Shown here piece after piece: positions 18,294 through 27,868 of a DNA stretch of 64,000 nucleotides; the first letter of the stretch is position 1, and each line of letters starts with the position of its first letter. The DNA lies in the NCBI RefSeq assembly GCF_002975435.1, contig NZ_PCPT01000003.1, forward strand, positions 124,001-188,000, written 5' to 3'. The translations under genes and the position numbers were made by a program. Under the pieces are notes generated by a model. The model saw only the letters and a list, made by a program, of their open reading frames with translations, searched no databases and was not told where the DNA came from. Source of the stretch: Arthrobacter sp. MYb227 (GTDB lineage Bacteria; Actinomycetota; Actinomycetes; Actinomycetales; Micrococcaceae).

Positions 18294-18350
18294 GAAGCCT
18301 CGCACGATTTTCCTTTCGGGGGGGATTTCGTGTGGGGCTTCTTTGTTGTT
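18294..18350 (+). terminator. Terminator after ndk
   Basis: GAAGCCTCGCACGA (18294-18307) pairs with TCGTGTGGGGCTTC (18328-18341), with G-U pairs near the base, and is followed by a T-rich run (TTGTTGTTT). It is a typical intrinsic terminator. Confidence 0.85.
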
Positions 18351-18466
18351 TCTGGGAACCTGTGGGTGCGGATGCTCGTAGTTCTAGATAGAACAGGTGC
18401 CCATCTACGAGGTGGCTTCATGCCGCGGGTGGCCCCCCTGACCGGAGCCGAAGGAAGCAGGATGAG

Positions 18467-18955
18467 ATGTTGATCAAGACTAAGGCGAAGACAGCGATAT
18501 TCGGCGCCTTGTGGTTGGCCGGGTTAATGTCGTTGACTGCATGCGGAGAACACGACCAGATGCAATCCGTACGGCTTTCGGCCGAGCCCCTGGTACAGGC
18601 CATCGAGACAAATCCCGAACGCATTGCCACGCTGGGATCGGTCTACGGGGACAAAACTGCCTTTGATCGTGCAGTGAACGTGTGTCCCTACACCGATGTC
18701 GCAGATGTGGAACGGGACCTGGGTTTCGCTTGGGACCTGGCGGCGAAATTAGCCCTTGATGATGAATCAAGGGGCAGCATTCTCTTGGTACAAGGTCAGC
18801 AAGTCTCTGGGATTATTGCGTTAGCGCGAGCCGATATTGATCTATGCCCAGCCGATTTTGAGTTTGCGGCACAGCTTGCCCCGGGGCAGCGACTTGAATT
18901 CGCGCGGGGTGTCGATGCGGCAGGTGCCACGGGGTGGACGGTGGTCAGAGGTTAG
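18467..18955 (+). CDS. Putative lipoprotein of unknown function
   Basis: A 162-residue protein starting with a lipoprotein signal peptide. The N-terminus MLIKTKAKTA is positively charged, a hydrophobic stretch IFGALWLAGLMS follows, and the lipobox LTAC gives the lipidated cysteine near residue 26. The mature part contains VCPYTDVADVERDLGF and ALARADIDLCP, with two further cysteines that might form a disulphide. No domain is recognised. GGAAGCAGGATGAG precedes the start. Its stop overlaps the stop of the convergent DUF2809 gene by four bases. An exported location is likely from the signal; the role is unknown. Confidence 0.7.
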   Translation: MLIKTKAKTAIFGALWLAGLMSLTACGEHDQMQSVRLSAEPLVQAIETNPERIATLGSVYGDKTAFDRAVNVCPYTDVADVERDLGFAWDLAAKLALDDESRGSILLVQGQQVSGIIALARADIDLCPADFEFAAQLAPGQRLEFARGVDAAGATGWTVVRG

Positions 18956-19359
18956 CCGGTGAGCGTTGCGGGGGTACGTCGCAAGAGACGGATCAAGTGA
19001 TCGGCACCCAGCGCCAGCAACACACCCAGCAGATAAGCAAGTAGGTCAAGTGCTACAAAGGTGGAACCAAGCAGCAGCCTGATGGGTGGGAATGCGGCGC
19101 CAAGTGTTGCCGGCAGCGAGGTGATTTGTAGCAGTTCAACTGCAACACAAAAGCCCAGCGCGATCGAGACATTTGAGAGTATGGATCCGGCGGGGCGCAG
19201 GAATACCAACAGCACATAGATCAGTATCGCGTAGAGAATTCCCCCGGAAAGATCGGCAAGTAATCCGCTGCCCAAGAAGCGGGCCACAAGACCCAGCCCG
19301 ATGATGGGGAGTATCAGCGCCGCGGCACCGATGCGCCTGCGGGTTACACCTCTAGCCAC
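18952..19359 (-). CDS. DUF2809 family membrane protein
   Basis: A 135-residue, very hydrophobic protein with about four membrane spans (IGAALILPIIGLGLVARFLG, GILYAILIYVLLVFLRP, SIALGFCVAVELLQI, LDLLAYLLGVLLALGADHLI). The pattern ..FCVAVELLQ.. and ..TFVALDLLAYLLG.. is that of the DUF2809 family. Start taken as the GTG at 19359, which overlaps the stop codon of the upstream VKOR-type gene (GGTGGCTAG). This is typical translational coupling. The longer frame extending to 19491 lies inside that gene and has an implausible Cys/Ser/Pro N-terminus. Function unknown. Confidence 0.75.
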   Translation of the reverse strand: MARGVTRRRIGAAALILPIIGLGLVARFLGSGLLADLSGGILYAILIYVLLVFLRPAGSILSNVSIALGFCVAVELLQITSLPATLGAAFPPIRLLLGSTFVALDLLAYLLGVLLALGADHLIRLLRRTPATLTG

Positions 19360-19987
19360 CGAGGAAGGCCTGAGGAAAGCGTATGAAGACGGACGCCGCG
19401 GTGAGCAGCAGCAACACGATGGTGATGACCCAGGTCCATTCGGCGGTGAAGCGTTTGAACCCCGCGGACGCCGGAATAACCCCGTGAGCAATATTGCGGG
19501 CAGTGGTATAGCTGAATATCGGAATCATCATGGCCCACACCACCATGCAGTAGAGGCACAACGCATTGATTTCATACAGCGCCTGGGACCAAAGCCAGAT
19601 AATGAAGACCATCGCCAGGGTAACCCCGGCTTGCAGTCCCAGCCAGTACCAGCGGGCAAATTTGGCGCCTGCCAGCAGAGCCATGCCAATGGTGATCACG
19701 ATGCCAAAGCCCACGATGCCCAAGAACGGGTTGGGGAAGCCCAGCAGTGCCGCCTGTGAGGACTTCATGATGGTGCCACACGATACCCACGGGTTGAAAT
19801 CGCAGCTAGTCACATAGTCGGGGTTTTTGTACAGGGCCAGGCGTTCGAGGACCAGGATGCCCGAGGCGATCCAGGCGACGGCACCGGTAAGAACCAAGAG
19901 GATGCCAAACGGGGCATTCCTGCTCAAGGTCGGCAGAGATGATTCCTGACCGGCTAGCGCCTTGCCGTCGGCTCGGGACGTATTCAT
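19352..19987 (-). CDS. Vitamin K epoxide reductase (VKOR) family protein
   Basis: A 211-residue membrane protein with the bacterial VKOR signature. It has a cysteine pair in TSCDFNPWVSCG (about C62 and C70) and the active-site CxxC in ALCLYCMVVW (about C144 and C147). About five hydrophobic spans are visible. Actinobacterial VKOR homologues reoxidise DsbA-like proteins and pass electrons to menaquinone, driving disulphide formation in exported proteins. No fused thioredoxin domain is present. Start taken as the ATG at 19987 after GGGAGCCTTCA. The longer frame to 20275 adds a low-quality N-terminus. It is coupled to the DUF2809 gene downstream. Confidence 0.9.
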   Translation of the reverse strand: MNTSRADGKALAGQESSLPTLSRNAPFGILLVLTGAVAWIASGILVLERLALYKNPDYVTSCDFNPWVSCGTIMKSSQAALLGFPNPFLGIVGFGIVITIGMALLAGAKFARWYWLGLQAGVTLAMVFIIWLWSQALYEINALCLYCMVVWAMMIPIFSYTTARNIAHGVIPASAGFKRFTAEWTWVITIVLLLLTAASVFIRFPQAFLGG

Positions 19988-20584
19988 TGAAGGCTCCCAT
20001 GGGGGTTGGTGCTGAAATGCTGTGCTGTTTCGGGCGCACCACGAGGGGAGCACCGGTCTTTGCAGTCTAACCGGACGGCGAGCCAGAAATGAGCTAAAGA
20101 CGTAGATAGACGTGCAAGTCAAAGGGGATTCACATCTTTGACCGCCGGTAGGGTGGTGAAGAAACCCCGCGGTGGGAAGGGGTAGGCGTGAATAGTCGCG
20201 AGGAATACCGGGCGACATGCCCGAGTCAAGCCGTTTGCAGCTAAATGTCAATTGAAGTTGTGCCGTATGAGACAATTAGAATGGTTGTTCGCGGATCCAC
20301 AGTCTGCTTTCAGCCCAACGACAGGCTTTCAAGCCCAATTGCGATGCATCTGCTGTGAAGTGACCGCCTATATGAAGGTCCGAGCGAATACCGCGATTTG
20401 GCCGCCGCAACACAAAGCGGCTTGTTTGAAAAAGCGCCGTTGGTTTTACCGGATGCCGCGCCCCGAGAAGGTTGGCGCACCCTGTAAGACTCGAAAATGA
20501 CTTCCGTGGGACACGCGGCCAATTGGGCCCGGTTACCGCGAACTGACTAAGGCTCGACGAGCTATCTGTGGGAGCCGTCGAACC
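19988..20584. other. Divergent intergenic region between VKOR and rne
   Basis: About 600 bases with no convincing gene. The frame at 20252-20500 (plus) encodes an 82-residue product rich in Cys, Arg and Lys with no domain and no ribosome-binding site. Just before the rne start, GGCTCGACG (20551-20559) can pair with CGTCGAACC (20576-20584) with one mismatch, forming a hairpin that ends at the first candidate start codon. The region should hold the rne promoter and a long 5' leader. Confidence 0.45.
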
Positions 20585-23500
20585 ATGAGGAGCACTCTTT
20601 TTAAAATGGCAGCACATCGTGACGAATCCAAGGGCGCCGCTCAAGGAGCAAGTAACCAGGGTTCAAATAATCGGAACCGCACCAGTCGTGGACGCAACAA
20701 CGAGGCAAGCGCACCGGTACGTCCGGCGCGACGGGCCATGACCCTCGCCGAGCTCAATGAAGCGGCAGCCGCACCCACCAGTAAGACCCGAGCCAATGTA
20801 GCCCCGCGCACCACGGCGGCTCGTCGTCGCCCGGCAAGCTCGACAACTCAGGCTCCAGCCAAGCGCACCCGTGCCGCGGCAAAGACCGAAGCAACTGTCG
20901 AATCGGTTGCCGCAGCCGCCAGCGAGGCGGCAATTGCCGCACCCGTTGTCGCAGAGCCGGCAACCAAGGCACCGGTCAAGCGTGGCCCACGCCGTGCCAC
21001 CTCGGCGGTCACCTCGCCGGTAGCAACCTCCGGCATTATCCAGGCGCCGGTCGTTGTTTCGGCAGCGGAACCAACGGCCCAGGCTGCGACTGCCCCCGAA
21101 GCACCGAGTGCAGAGGTGCGAGAGGCTCCCCAGGCCCCGGCCAAGCGCCCAACTCGTTCGCGTTCACGCCGCGCCACCGCTCCGGCAGGAGATGCGACAA
21201 CCGCCGCGACGCAGAGCGCTACTACCGAAGAGATCGTTGTCTCGGTGCCCGTCGTTGGGCAAAGTCCTGAGGTCATCGAGGCACCTGCCCAGGCAGTGAC
21301 AGGTGAGGCCGAAACAAGCCAGGCAGATGAAGCATCCAAGGCACCAAGCCGTTCCGCACGTCGACGCCCCACCCGGTCGGCCCGCGGCTCCAAGTCCGCA
21401 GCACAAGAAGTCGGTGCCGAAAAGGCCGCAGCGGAGCCCCTCGAGGACGCCGCCGCAGCAACGGCAGTAGAGTCGATCGCTGCCGAGGCCATGGCGGCAG
21501 TTGAGTCAGCAGCCATCACCGACCCCTTCGCGATTCCGGAACTTGCACTCTCCGTGCTCTTCCAGGCACCGGATCTTTCAACTGTTGCACCGGTGGCCGA
21601 GAGCGATGAGGACGATGAGGAAGGTGGCAATCGCCGCACCCGTCGTACCCGCCGCACTCGCAGCGAGGGCGAAAGCACCGAAACCGAGGATGAAGATGCA
21701 GATAACGATGCGGTAGTTTCGCGCCGTCGTCGCCGTCGTCGTCGCGGAGATGCAGATCTTGAACTTGCCGGTGGCGGCGAAGATGATCCACCGAACACCA
21801 TTACCCGGGTACGCGCCCCGCGCACCTCACTGGATTCGGTGATGAGCAACAAGGTCACCGCCGTGAAGGGTTCGACCCGCCTCGAGGCCAAGCGTCAGCG
21901 CCGCCGTGATTCGCGTGAGTCTGGTCGTCGCCGTCAGGTGATCACCGAGGCCGAGTTCTTGGCACGTCGCGAATCCGTTGACCGCCAGATGATCGTGCGT
22001 CAGCGTGAAGACCGCATCCAGATCGGTGTGCTTGAAGACGGCATCCTGGCCGAGCACTTCGTGTCCAAGACACAACAGGATTCGCTGATCGGCAACGTCT
22101 ACATCGGTAAGGTGCAGAACGTGCTTCCCTCCATGGAAGCAGCATTCATCGACATTGGTCGCGGACGCAACGCGGTTCTTTACGCGGGCGAGGTCAACTG
22201 GGATGTTGCCGGCCTTGACGGTCAGCCACGTCGTATCGAACACGCTCTGAAGTCCGGCGATACTGTACTTGTGCAGGTCACCAAGGACCCGGTGGGTCAC
22301 AAGGGTGCCCGCCTGACCTCCCAGATTTCGCTTCCGGGCCGCTACCTGGTCTACGTACCGGGCGGCTCGATGACCGGTATCTCACGCAAGCTTCCCGATG
22401 TTGAGCGCAACCGCTTGAAGAAGATTCTCAAGGATCACCTTCCGGAAAATGCCGGTGTCATCGTGCGCACCGCAGCCGAAGGCGCTTCCGAAGAAGAGTT
22501 GATGAATGATATCAACCGCCTGCGCGCCCAGTGGGAAGGCATCGAGGCCGCCTCGACCTCCACCAAGATTTTGGCACCGGAACTGCTCTACGGCGAACCA
22601 GATCTGACCATCAAGGTGGTCCGCGACGTGTTCAACGAAGACTTCACCAAGCTGATCGTCTCCGGTCAGGAGGCCTGGGACACCATCGAGGCCTACGTGA
22701 CCTACGTGGCCCCCGATCTGATCTCACGCCTGGAACAGTGGGAGGGTGAGGAAGATATCTTCACTTCCTACCGCATTGACGAGCAGATTCACAAGGCACT
22801 TGATCGCAAGGTCTTCCTGCCCTCGGGTGGCTCGCTGGTCATCGACCGCACCGAAGCCATGACAGTTGTTGACGTGAACACCGGTAAATTCACCGGTTCG
22901 GGCGGCAACCTGGAAGAAACAGTCACCAAGAACAACCTTGAGGCTGCCGAGGAAGTTGTTCGCCAGCTGCGCCTGCGTGACATCGGCGGCATCATCGTCA
23001 TCGACTTCATCGACATGGTCCTCGAGTCCAACCGCGATCTGGTGCTACGCCGACTGGTTGAATGCCTGGGCCGCGATCGGACCAAGCATCAGGTAGCCGA
23101 GGTAACGTCCCTGGGGTTGGTGCAGATGACGCGTAAGCGCATGGGCACCGGCCTGCTAGAGGTCTTTGGCGAGGATTGCGAGGCCTGCCATGGCCGCGGT
23201 GTGATCACCCACGATGAGCCAGTTGAGCACCGTCGTGCCTTCAACTCCGCTGGTGAACCGCACGCCTCGGCCCAACGCGCACAGGATAAGCCATCGCGTG
23301 CCGAACGCCGTCGCCGCAACCGCGGCCCGGAAACCGAGGCTCACACAGAGCCAGCTCCGGTAACTCCTGTTGCTGAGCTGAACGGTGAGCCGGAAGCCGA
23401 CGATGCTAAGGCAAGTGCCGCACGCACGGCATTTGCTAATATTGCCGCCGCCGCGCATGCCGCCCACGAGGTTCAGGACGCCGATGGGGCAACATTGACT

Positions 23501-24085
23501 GTTGGTGGCGAGCCGGTGGTGGTTCCCAGCACACGTCGTCGCCGCCGTGCCGGTTCCGAAGTCAGTGCCCCGGAGTTGACCCTGGAGAATCTGGAAGCCG
23601 CGCTTCCCGATCACTCGCCGGTGGTTGAGCCAGAGGCGGTCATGGAGGTTCAGGTGCCAGCGGGGGAGTCGCAGGGTGCCACACGTGCCTCGCGTAGCCG
23701 CCCACGCCGTAAGGCGCGTTCTAAGAGCGCCGACTCCGTTCCGGCAACCGAGAACTCGGCCGAGGAGCAGCAATCAGCGGCACCAGTAATTTCTGGTGTT
23801 GCGGGTCAGGCGTCGGCCAAGGGGTCCTCCGAGCCCACCGGCAAGGTTGCAGAAATAAAGACTTCGGGTATCGAGCCGGTGGCACGCGTCAAGCGCAGCC
23901 GCCGTGCAACGAGCCCGCAAGGCGGATCCGATAGCACAGTTTCTGTGTCGTCGGACACGCAGGCAGCAGCGGGTTCCGCCCATGTTGCATCGTTAGCAGA
24001 TATCCCAAAGGCCGCTCAGCCCCGGAAAGACGCGAATGCGCCGATCATGTTGGGCGTCGGGGTACCGGTTAACGAATTAAAATAA
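20585..24085 (+). CDS. rne: Ribonuclease E/G family endoribonuclease
   Basis: A 1166-residue RNase E that processes rRNA and tRNA precursors and starts mRNA decay. The first 450 or so residues are low-complexity, rich in Ala, Pro, Arg and Glu, as in actinobacterial RNase E. The catalytic core follows: an S1-type segment (GNVYIGKVQNVLPSMEAAFI) near residue 500, the DNase I-like subdomain with LVIDRTEAMTVVDVNTG near 755 supplying the metal-binding aspartates, and the zinc-link cysteines in DCEACHGRG (about 865 and 868). The C-terminal tail is again Arg/Ala-rich. Start uncertain: the ATG at 20606 (MAAHRDES) has AGGAG 13 bases upstream and may be the true one. Confidence 0.95.
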   Translation: MRSTLFKMAAHRDESKGAAQGASNQGSNNRNRTSRGRNNEASAPVRPARRAMTLAELNEAAAAPTSKTRANVAPRTTAARRRPASSTTQAPAKRTRAAAKTEATVESVAAAASEAAIAAPVVAEPATKAPVKRGPRRATSAVTSPVATSGIIQAPVVVSAAEPTAQAATAPEAPSAEVREAPQAPAKRPTRSRSRRATAPAGDATTAATQSATTEEIVVSVPVVGQSPEVIEAPAQAVTGEAETSQADEASKAPSRSARRRPTRSARGSKSAAQEVGAEKAAAEPLEDAAAATAVESIAAEAMAAVESAAITDPFAIPELALSVLFQAPDLSTVAPVAESDEDDEEGGNRRTRRTRRTRSEGESTETEDEDADNDAVVSRRRRRRRRGDADLELAGGGEDDPPNTITRVRAPRTSLDSVMSNKVTAVKGSTRLEAKRQRRRDSRESGRRRQVITEAEFLARRESVDRQMIVRQREDRIQIGVLEDGILAEHFVSKTQQDSLIGNVYIGKVQNVLPSMEAAFIDIGRGRNAVLYAGEVNWDVAGLDGQPRRIEHALKSGDTVLVQVTKDPVGHKGARLTSQISLPGRYLVYVPGGSMTGISRKLPDVERNRLKKILKDHLPENAGVIVRTAAEGASEEELMNDINRLRAQWEGIEAASTSTKILAPELLYGEPDLTIKVVRDVFNEDFTKLIVSGQEAWDTIEAYVTYVAPDLISRLEQWEGEEDIFTSYRIDEQIHKALDRKVFLPSGGSLVIDRTEAMTVVDVNTGKFTGSGGNLEETVTKNNLEAAEEVVRQLRLRDIGGIIVIDFIDMVLESNRDLVLRRLVECLGRDRTKHQVAEVTSLGLVQMTRKRMGTGLLEVFGEDCEACHGRGVITHDEPVEHRRAFNSAGEPHASAQRAQDKPSRAERRRRNRGPETEAHTEPAPVTPVAELNGEPEADDAKASAARTAFANIAAAAHAAHEVQDADGATLTVGGEPVVVPSTRRRRRAGSEVSAPELTLENLEAALPDHSPVVEPEAVMEVQVPAGESQGATRASRSRPRRKARSKSADSVPATENSAEEQQSAAPVISGVAGQASAKGSSEPTGKVAEIKTSGIEPVARVKRSRRATSPQGGSDSTVSVSSDTQAAAGSAHVASLADIPKAAQPRKDANAPIMLGVGVPVNELK

Positions 24086-24119
24086 TTGGGTCTTGACGAC
24101 TCACTAGGGTAAGTTGTAT

Positions 24120-24149
24120 TTGCTCTGGTAGCGCTTTTTAGCGTAGTCT
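24120..24149 (+). promoter_or_regulatory. Candidate promoter for rplU-rpmA
   Basis: TTGCTC at 24120-24125, an 18-base spacer and TAGTCT at 24144-24149 form a plausible housekeeping sigma-type promoter about 120 bases before rplU. TTGACG at 24091-24096 is an alternative -35. Based on pattern only. Confidence 0.35.
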
Positions 24150-24268
24150 AGATCCTCGGTGCGAACGCCAGCTTTCGGATTCTTCCGCTCGGCGTGCCAG
24201 CACAGCGCAATCCTCGTTAGTAGTTGAGGTAGTGATGCGCAGTAAGACATATTGAACGTCGAGTAGAA

Positions 24269-24589
24269 GTGAGTACCCACGTGGTGTACGCAATTGTCCG
24301 CGCTGGCGGCCGCCAGGAAAAGGTCTCTGTTGGAGACCTCATTACCCTTGATCGCCTGAAGGCTGCCTCAGGCGCCTCCATCGAACTCCCAGCCTTGCTG
24401 CTGGTTGATGGCGAAAAGGTAACTTCGGCAGTCGAAGAACTTGCCCAGGTAAAGGTGACCGCTGAGGTCATTGGGAACCTTCGTGGTGAGAAGATTGTCA
24501 TCCAGAAGTACAAGAACAAGACCGGTTACAAGCGCCGTCAGGGTTTCCGCGCTTCACTGACCCAGGTCAAGGTCACCTCGATCGCTTAA
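24269..24589 (+). CDS. rplU: 50S ribosomal protein L21
   Basis: A 106-residue large-subunit ribosomal protein that contacts 23S rRNA and L20. The N-terminus VVYAIVRAGGRQEKVSVGD and the C-terminal KYKNKTGYKRRQGFR are diagnostic of bL21. The frame starts at the GTG at 24269 (STHVVYAIV); the GTG at 24281 would give the usual VYAIVRAGG start and is equally possible. It is followed 48 bases later by rpmA on the same transcript, which ends at the terminator at 24916. Confidence 0.97.
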   Translation: MSTHVVYAIVRAGGRQEKVSVGDLITLDRLKAASGASIELPALLLVDGEKVTSAVEELAQVKVTAEVIGNLRGEKIVIQKYKNKTGYKRRQGFRASLTQVKVTSIA

Positions 24590-24637
24590 TTGCGGTTGAT
24601 TCCAAGAATTCTCATTACCTGAAGGTAGGCACATTCC

Positions 24638-24892
24638 ATGGCAAGTAAGAAGGGCGCAAGCTCCACTCGTAACGGCCGCGATTCCAACCCACAGTACCTT
24701 GGCGTCAAGCGCTTCGGTGGCCAGGTTGTATCGGCCGGCGAAATCATTGTTCGCCAGCGTGGCACCCACTTCCACCCGGGCGCCGGCGTGGGTCGTGGCA
24801 AGGACGACACCCTGTTCGCACTGCAGGCCGGGGCCGTCGAATTCGGCACCCGTCGTGGTCGTCGCGTCGTGAACATCGTTATCGCTGACTAA
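24638..24892 (+). CDS. rpmA: 50S ribosomal protein L27
   Basis: An 84-residue bL27. The N-terminus [16 protein letters not shown], which reaches toward the peptidyl transferase centre, is followed by [19 protein letters not shown] and [13 protein letters not shown]. There is no cleavable N-terminal extension of the Firmicutes type. GAAGG lies upstream of the ATG. It is co-transcribed with rplU and terminated by a strong hairpin 23 bases after the stop. Confidence 0.98.
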   Translation: MASKKGASSTRNGRDSNPQYLGVKRFGGQVVSAGEIIVRQRGTHFHPGAGVGRGKDDTLFALQAGAVEFGTRRGRRVVNIVIAD

Positions 24893-24915
24893 TTAGCGCA
24901 TAACCGCATTCATTA

Positions 24916-24960
24916 CACATAGAGGGTGGGCCGCACGGCTCACCCTCTATGTGGTTTTAT
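24916..24960 (+). terminator. Terminator after rpmA
   Basis: CACATAGAGGGTG (24916-24928) and CACCCTCTATGTG (24941-24953) form a perfect 13-bp stem with a 12-base loop, followed by GTTTTAT. It separates the L21-L27 transcript from obgE. Confidence 0.92.
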
Positions 24961-25044
24961 AAGATCATTAGGGTTTTAACCACTCGCTTTGGCTAGCGTT
25001 CCGGTAGAACCGCATCACCCCCTTTTTGCTAGGAGCTTCAACCC

Positions 25045-26610
25045 GTGGCAGCCTTTATTGACCGAGTGGTCCTCCATGTCTCCGGTGGTACCGGTGGACA
25101 CGGCTGTGTCTCCATCAAACGCGAAAAGTTCAAGCCTCTCGGTGGTCCCGATGGAGGCTCCGGCGGTAACGGCGGAGACGTCATCCTGCGTGTTGACTCG
25201 CAAACCACCACGCTGCTGTCCTACCACCACTCACCGCACCGTCATGCCGGAAACGGCGAAGGCGGCAAGGGCGATCTGCGCCCGGGCAAAAACGGTGAAA
25301 CTCTTATTCTTCCGGTTCCCGAAGGAACCGTCGTCAAGAGCCGCGATGGCGAAATCCTTGCCGACCTGATTGGTGATGGCACCGAATACATTGCCTCCGC
25401 CGGTGGCATGGGCGGCCTGGGTAACGCCGGACTTTCCAGCCAAAAGCGCAAGGCACCGGGCTTTGCCCTGCTGGGTATTCCTGGCGGCAAGGCAGAAATT
25501 GTCCTTGAACTGAAATCGGTTGCCGACGTTGCCCTGGTGGGTTACCCATCGGCTGGCAAGTCCTCGCTGATCGCGGCGCTTTCGGCCGCTCGCCCCAAGA
25601 TCGCCGATTACCCTTTCACCACCCTGGTTCCAAACCTTGGTGTGGTTGAGGCCGGAGAAACCCGCTACACCGTAGCCGATGTCCCGGGTCTGATCCCCGG
25701 AGCCTCCCAGGGTAAGGGCTTGGGCCACGAATTCCTGCGCCACGTTGAACGCTGTGCAGCACTGGTACACGTGCTTGACTGTGGTGCGTTGGAAGCCGAC
25801 CGCGACCCGGTCACCGATTTGGATATCATCCAGGCCGAGCTTGACGCCTACGAGACCGACTCCTCATTTGCCGGTGCCGATGGTCAGATCATCCCGCTGA
25901 ACGAACGCCCACGGTTGATCGCCCTGAACAAGGTTGATATGCCCGACGGGCGTGACATGGCAGAATTCGTGCGACCGGAACTTGAAAAGCGCGGCTACCG
26001 CGTCTTTGAGGTCTCCGCCATGAGCCGTGAGGGCCTGCGCGAACTTTCCTTCGCGATGGCAGAACTTGTCCTAGAGGCTCGCGCCAAGCTTGAGGCAGCA
26101 CCGGAAATTGTTCCGGTCCCCGTCATCCGCCCCCGTGCGGTGAACCGCCAGGGCTTCTTTATCCGCAAGGAAGAGCGCAACCTAGAACCGCTCTACCGCG
26201 TCATCGGTGAAAAGCCCGAGCGCTGGATTCAGCAGACCGACTTCCGCAACGACGAAGCTGTTGGCTATCTCGCTGACCGCCTGGCCAAGCTTGGCGTCGA
26301 GAATCAGCTCTACAAGGTTGGTGCTCAGGCGGGAGACGCGGTAGTCATTGGTTCGCACGATGACGCTGTTGTCTTTGACTGGGAGCCAACGATGGCTGCC
26401 GGCGCCGAACTCCTGGGTTCACGCCGTGGCCAGGATGAGCGTCTTGCCGAATACGGTGCACGCCCCTCACGTGATGAAAAGAAGGCACTTCACGCACAAC
26501 GTAAGGATGCCAAGGCTGCAACACGCGCCGAGCTTGAAGCGGAGCGCAAGGCCGGCATCTGGACCGAGTCGGTGAACTACAAGCACGAGCTTCCGAAAAA
26601 GGGAGAGTAG
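25045..26610 (+). CDS. obgE: Obg family GTPase
   Basis: Ribosome-associated GTPase of 521 residues needed for 50S assembly and growth control. The glycine-rich Obg fold ([30 protein letters not shown]) occupies residues 10-160. The G domain has G1 GYPSAGKSS near 166, G3 DVPGLIPGA and G4 NKVDMP near 295. A C-terminal OCT domain ([20 protein letters not shown]) is followed by a basic tail typical of actinobacterial Obg (CgtA). The GTG start at 25045 is preceded by AGGAG nine bases upstream. proB begins six bases after the stop. Confidence 0.97.
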   Translation: MAAFIDRVVLHVSGGTGGHGCVSIKREKFKPLGGPDGGSGGNGGDVILRVDSQTTTLLSYHHSPHRHAGNGEGGKGDLRPGKNGETLILPVPEGTVVKSRDGEILADLIGDGTEYIASAGGMGGLGNAGLSSQKRKAPGFALLGIPGGKAEIVLELKSVADVALVGYPSAGKSSLIAALSAARPKIADYPFTTLVPNLGVVEAGETRYTVADVPGLIPGASQGKGLGHEFLRHVERCAALVHVLDCGALEADRDPVTDLDIIQAELDAYETDSSFAGADGQIIPLNERPRLIALNKVDMPDGRDMAEFVRPELEKRGYRVFEVSAMSREGLRELSFAMAELVLEARAKLEAAPEIVPVPVIRPRAVNRQGFFIRKEERNLEPLYRVIGEKPERWIQQTDFRNDEAVGYLADRLAKLGVENQLYKVGAQAGDAVVIGSHDDAVVFDWEPTMAAGAELLGSRRGQDERLAEYGARPSRDEKKALHAQRKDAKAATRAELEAERKAGIWTESVNYKHELPKKGE

Positions 26611-26616
26611 GACCTG

Positions 26617-27759
26617 ATGGTGCGAGCCAATCACCTGCCTTCGGGCATTAATGAACGCCACGAGATTCCCAGTGCTTCACGCATTGTTGTGAAGGTCGGG
26701 TCCTCGTCGCTGACAACGCTTAATGGCGGAATCTCCGAGGAATCGCTATCCAATCTTGTGGATCGCTTGGCGGCAAGTGCCACCGCGGGAACCCAACTGA
26801 TCTTGGTTTCCTCCGGTGCTATTGCCGCCGGGCTCGCACCACTGAACCTGGGACGTCGGCCGCGCGATTTGGCCACCCAGCAGGCGGCAGCCTCGGTGGG
26901 CCAGGGACTACTCATGGCCAAATACACTCAGGCGTTTGCCGCTCATGGTGTCACCGTGGGGCAGGTGCTGCTCACCGCAGATGATCTGATCCGTCGCCAG
27001 CAATACGCAAATGCATTCCGTGCATTAAACCGCTTGCTGGCCCTGGGCGTGGTGCCCATCGTGAACGAAAATGACACTGTGGCCACCCATGAAATTCGTT
27101 TTGGCGATAATGATCGGCTCGCCGCACTGGTGGCTCACCTGGTTAAGGCCGATGCGCTGATGCTGCTCTCCGACGTTGATGCCGTCTATGACGCACCACC
27201 TAATGATGGGGGAGTGCGCATCGATAGGGTCGATAGCGCAGAAGACCTAGCAACGGTGAGCATTGGATCTACCGGTGGTGCAGGGCTGGGTACCGGGGGT
27301 ATGGCCACCAAGGTGGAGGCGGCAACCATGAGCGCCGAATCCGGTATTCCAACGCTTGTCACCTCAACGGCCAATGCGGCAGCCGCACTGGCTGGAGAAA
27401 ACGTGGGAACCTGGTTCTCCGCCCGCGGGGGACGCCGTTCAACACGCATGCTGTGGCTCGCCCACCTTGCAGCAACGCAGGGGCGGCTCCTGCTTGATCC
27501 GGGTGCCGTGAAGGCAATTTCCTCGGGCGTTGCCTCGCTGTTGCCCGCAGGCATTACCGGGTTACACGGTTCCTTTGAAGCCGGAGACGCCGTAGAAATT
27601 ACCGATGCAAGCGGCACCGTGGTGGCGCGCGGATTGGTGAACTACTCATCAGCCGAGCTGCCACAAATGCTGGGACGCTCAACCCACGAACTAGCCGGCG
27701 CGCTAGGTAGCGGTTATGAACGTGCAGTGGTGCACGTCGATGACCTAGTGGTCGTCTAA
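26617..27759 (+). CDS. proB: Glutamate 5-kinase
   Basis: First enzyme of proline synthesis from glutamate, 380 residues. The amino-acid kinase domain opens with IVVKVGSSSLTT near residue 25 and includes SSGAIAAG, PIVNENDTVATHEIRFGDND and LLSDVDAVYD. GGMATKVEAATM marks the nucleotide-binding end. A C-terminal PUA domain covers about residues 285-370. The regulatory PUA arrangement is that of proline-inhibited enzymes. It lies six bases after obgE and 109 bases before proA, with a hairpin in that gap. Confidence 0.97.
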   Translation: MVRANHLPSGINERHEIPSASRIVVKVGSSSLTTLNGGISEESLSNLVDRLAASATAGTQLILVSSGAIAAGLAPLNLGRRPRDLATQQAAASVGQGLLMAKYTQAFAAHGVTVGQVLLTADDLIRRQQYANAFRALNRLLALGVVPIVNENDTVATHEIRFGDNDRLAALVAHLVKADALMLLSDVDAVYDAPPNDGGVRIDRVDSAEDLATVSIGSTGGAGLGTGGMATKVEAATMSAESGIPTLVTSTANAAAALAGENVGTWFSARGGRRSTRMLWLAHLAATQGRLLLDPGAVKAISSGVASLLPAGITGLHGSFEAGDAVEITDASGTVVARGLVNYSSAELPQMLGRSTHELAGALGSGYERAVVHVDDLVVV

Positions 27760-27807
27760 AATCATGCTCGGTGTAGCAGGACAGTAATTTCAGGTTTCGT
27801 ATCAATC

Positions 27808-27842
27808 ATGGCTCGCTCCCTTAACACAAAGGGGCGGGCCAT
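27808..27842 (+). terminator. Hairpin between proB and proA
   Basis: ATGGCTCGCTCCCTT (27808-27822) can pair with AAGGGGCGGGCCAT (27829-27842) through G-U pairs and a one-base bulge. No U-tract follows. It may be a weak terminator or an mRNA processing/stability element between proB and proA. Confidence 0.45.
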
Positions 27843-27868
27843 GATGCTTCTTGCGTAGACTTGAGTAC

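Noticed and set aside
20252-20500. 82-residue plus-strand frame upstream of rne
   Set aside because: Cys/Arg/Lys-rich product without domain or Shine-Dalgarno. Treated as leader sequence of rne.
20848-21891. 347-residue minus-strand frame in the 5' part of rne
   Set aside because: It is antisense to the low-complexity RNase E N-terminus, which makes open antisense frames likely.
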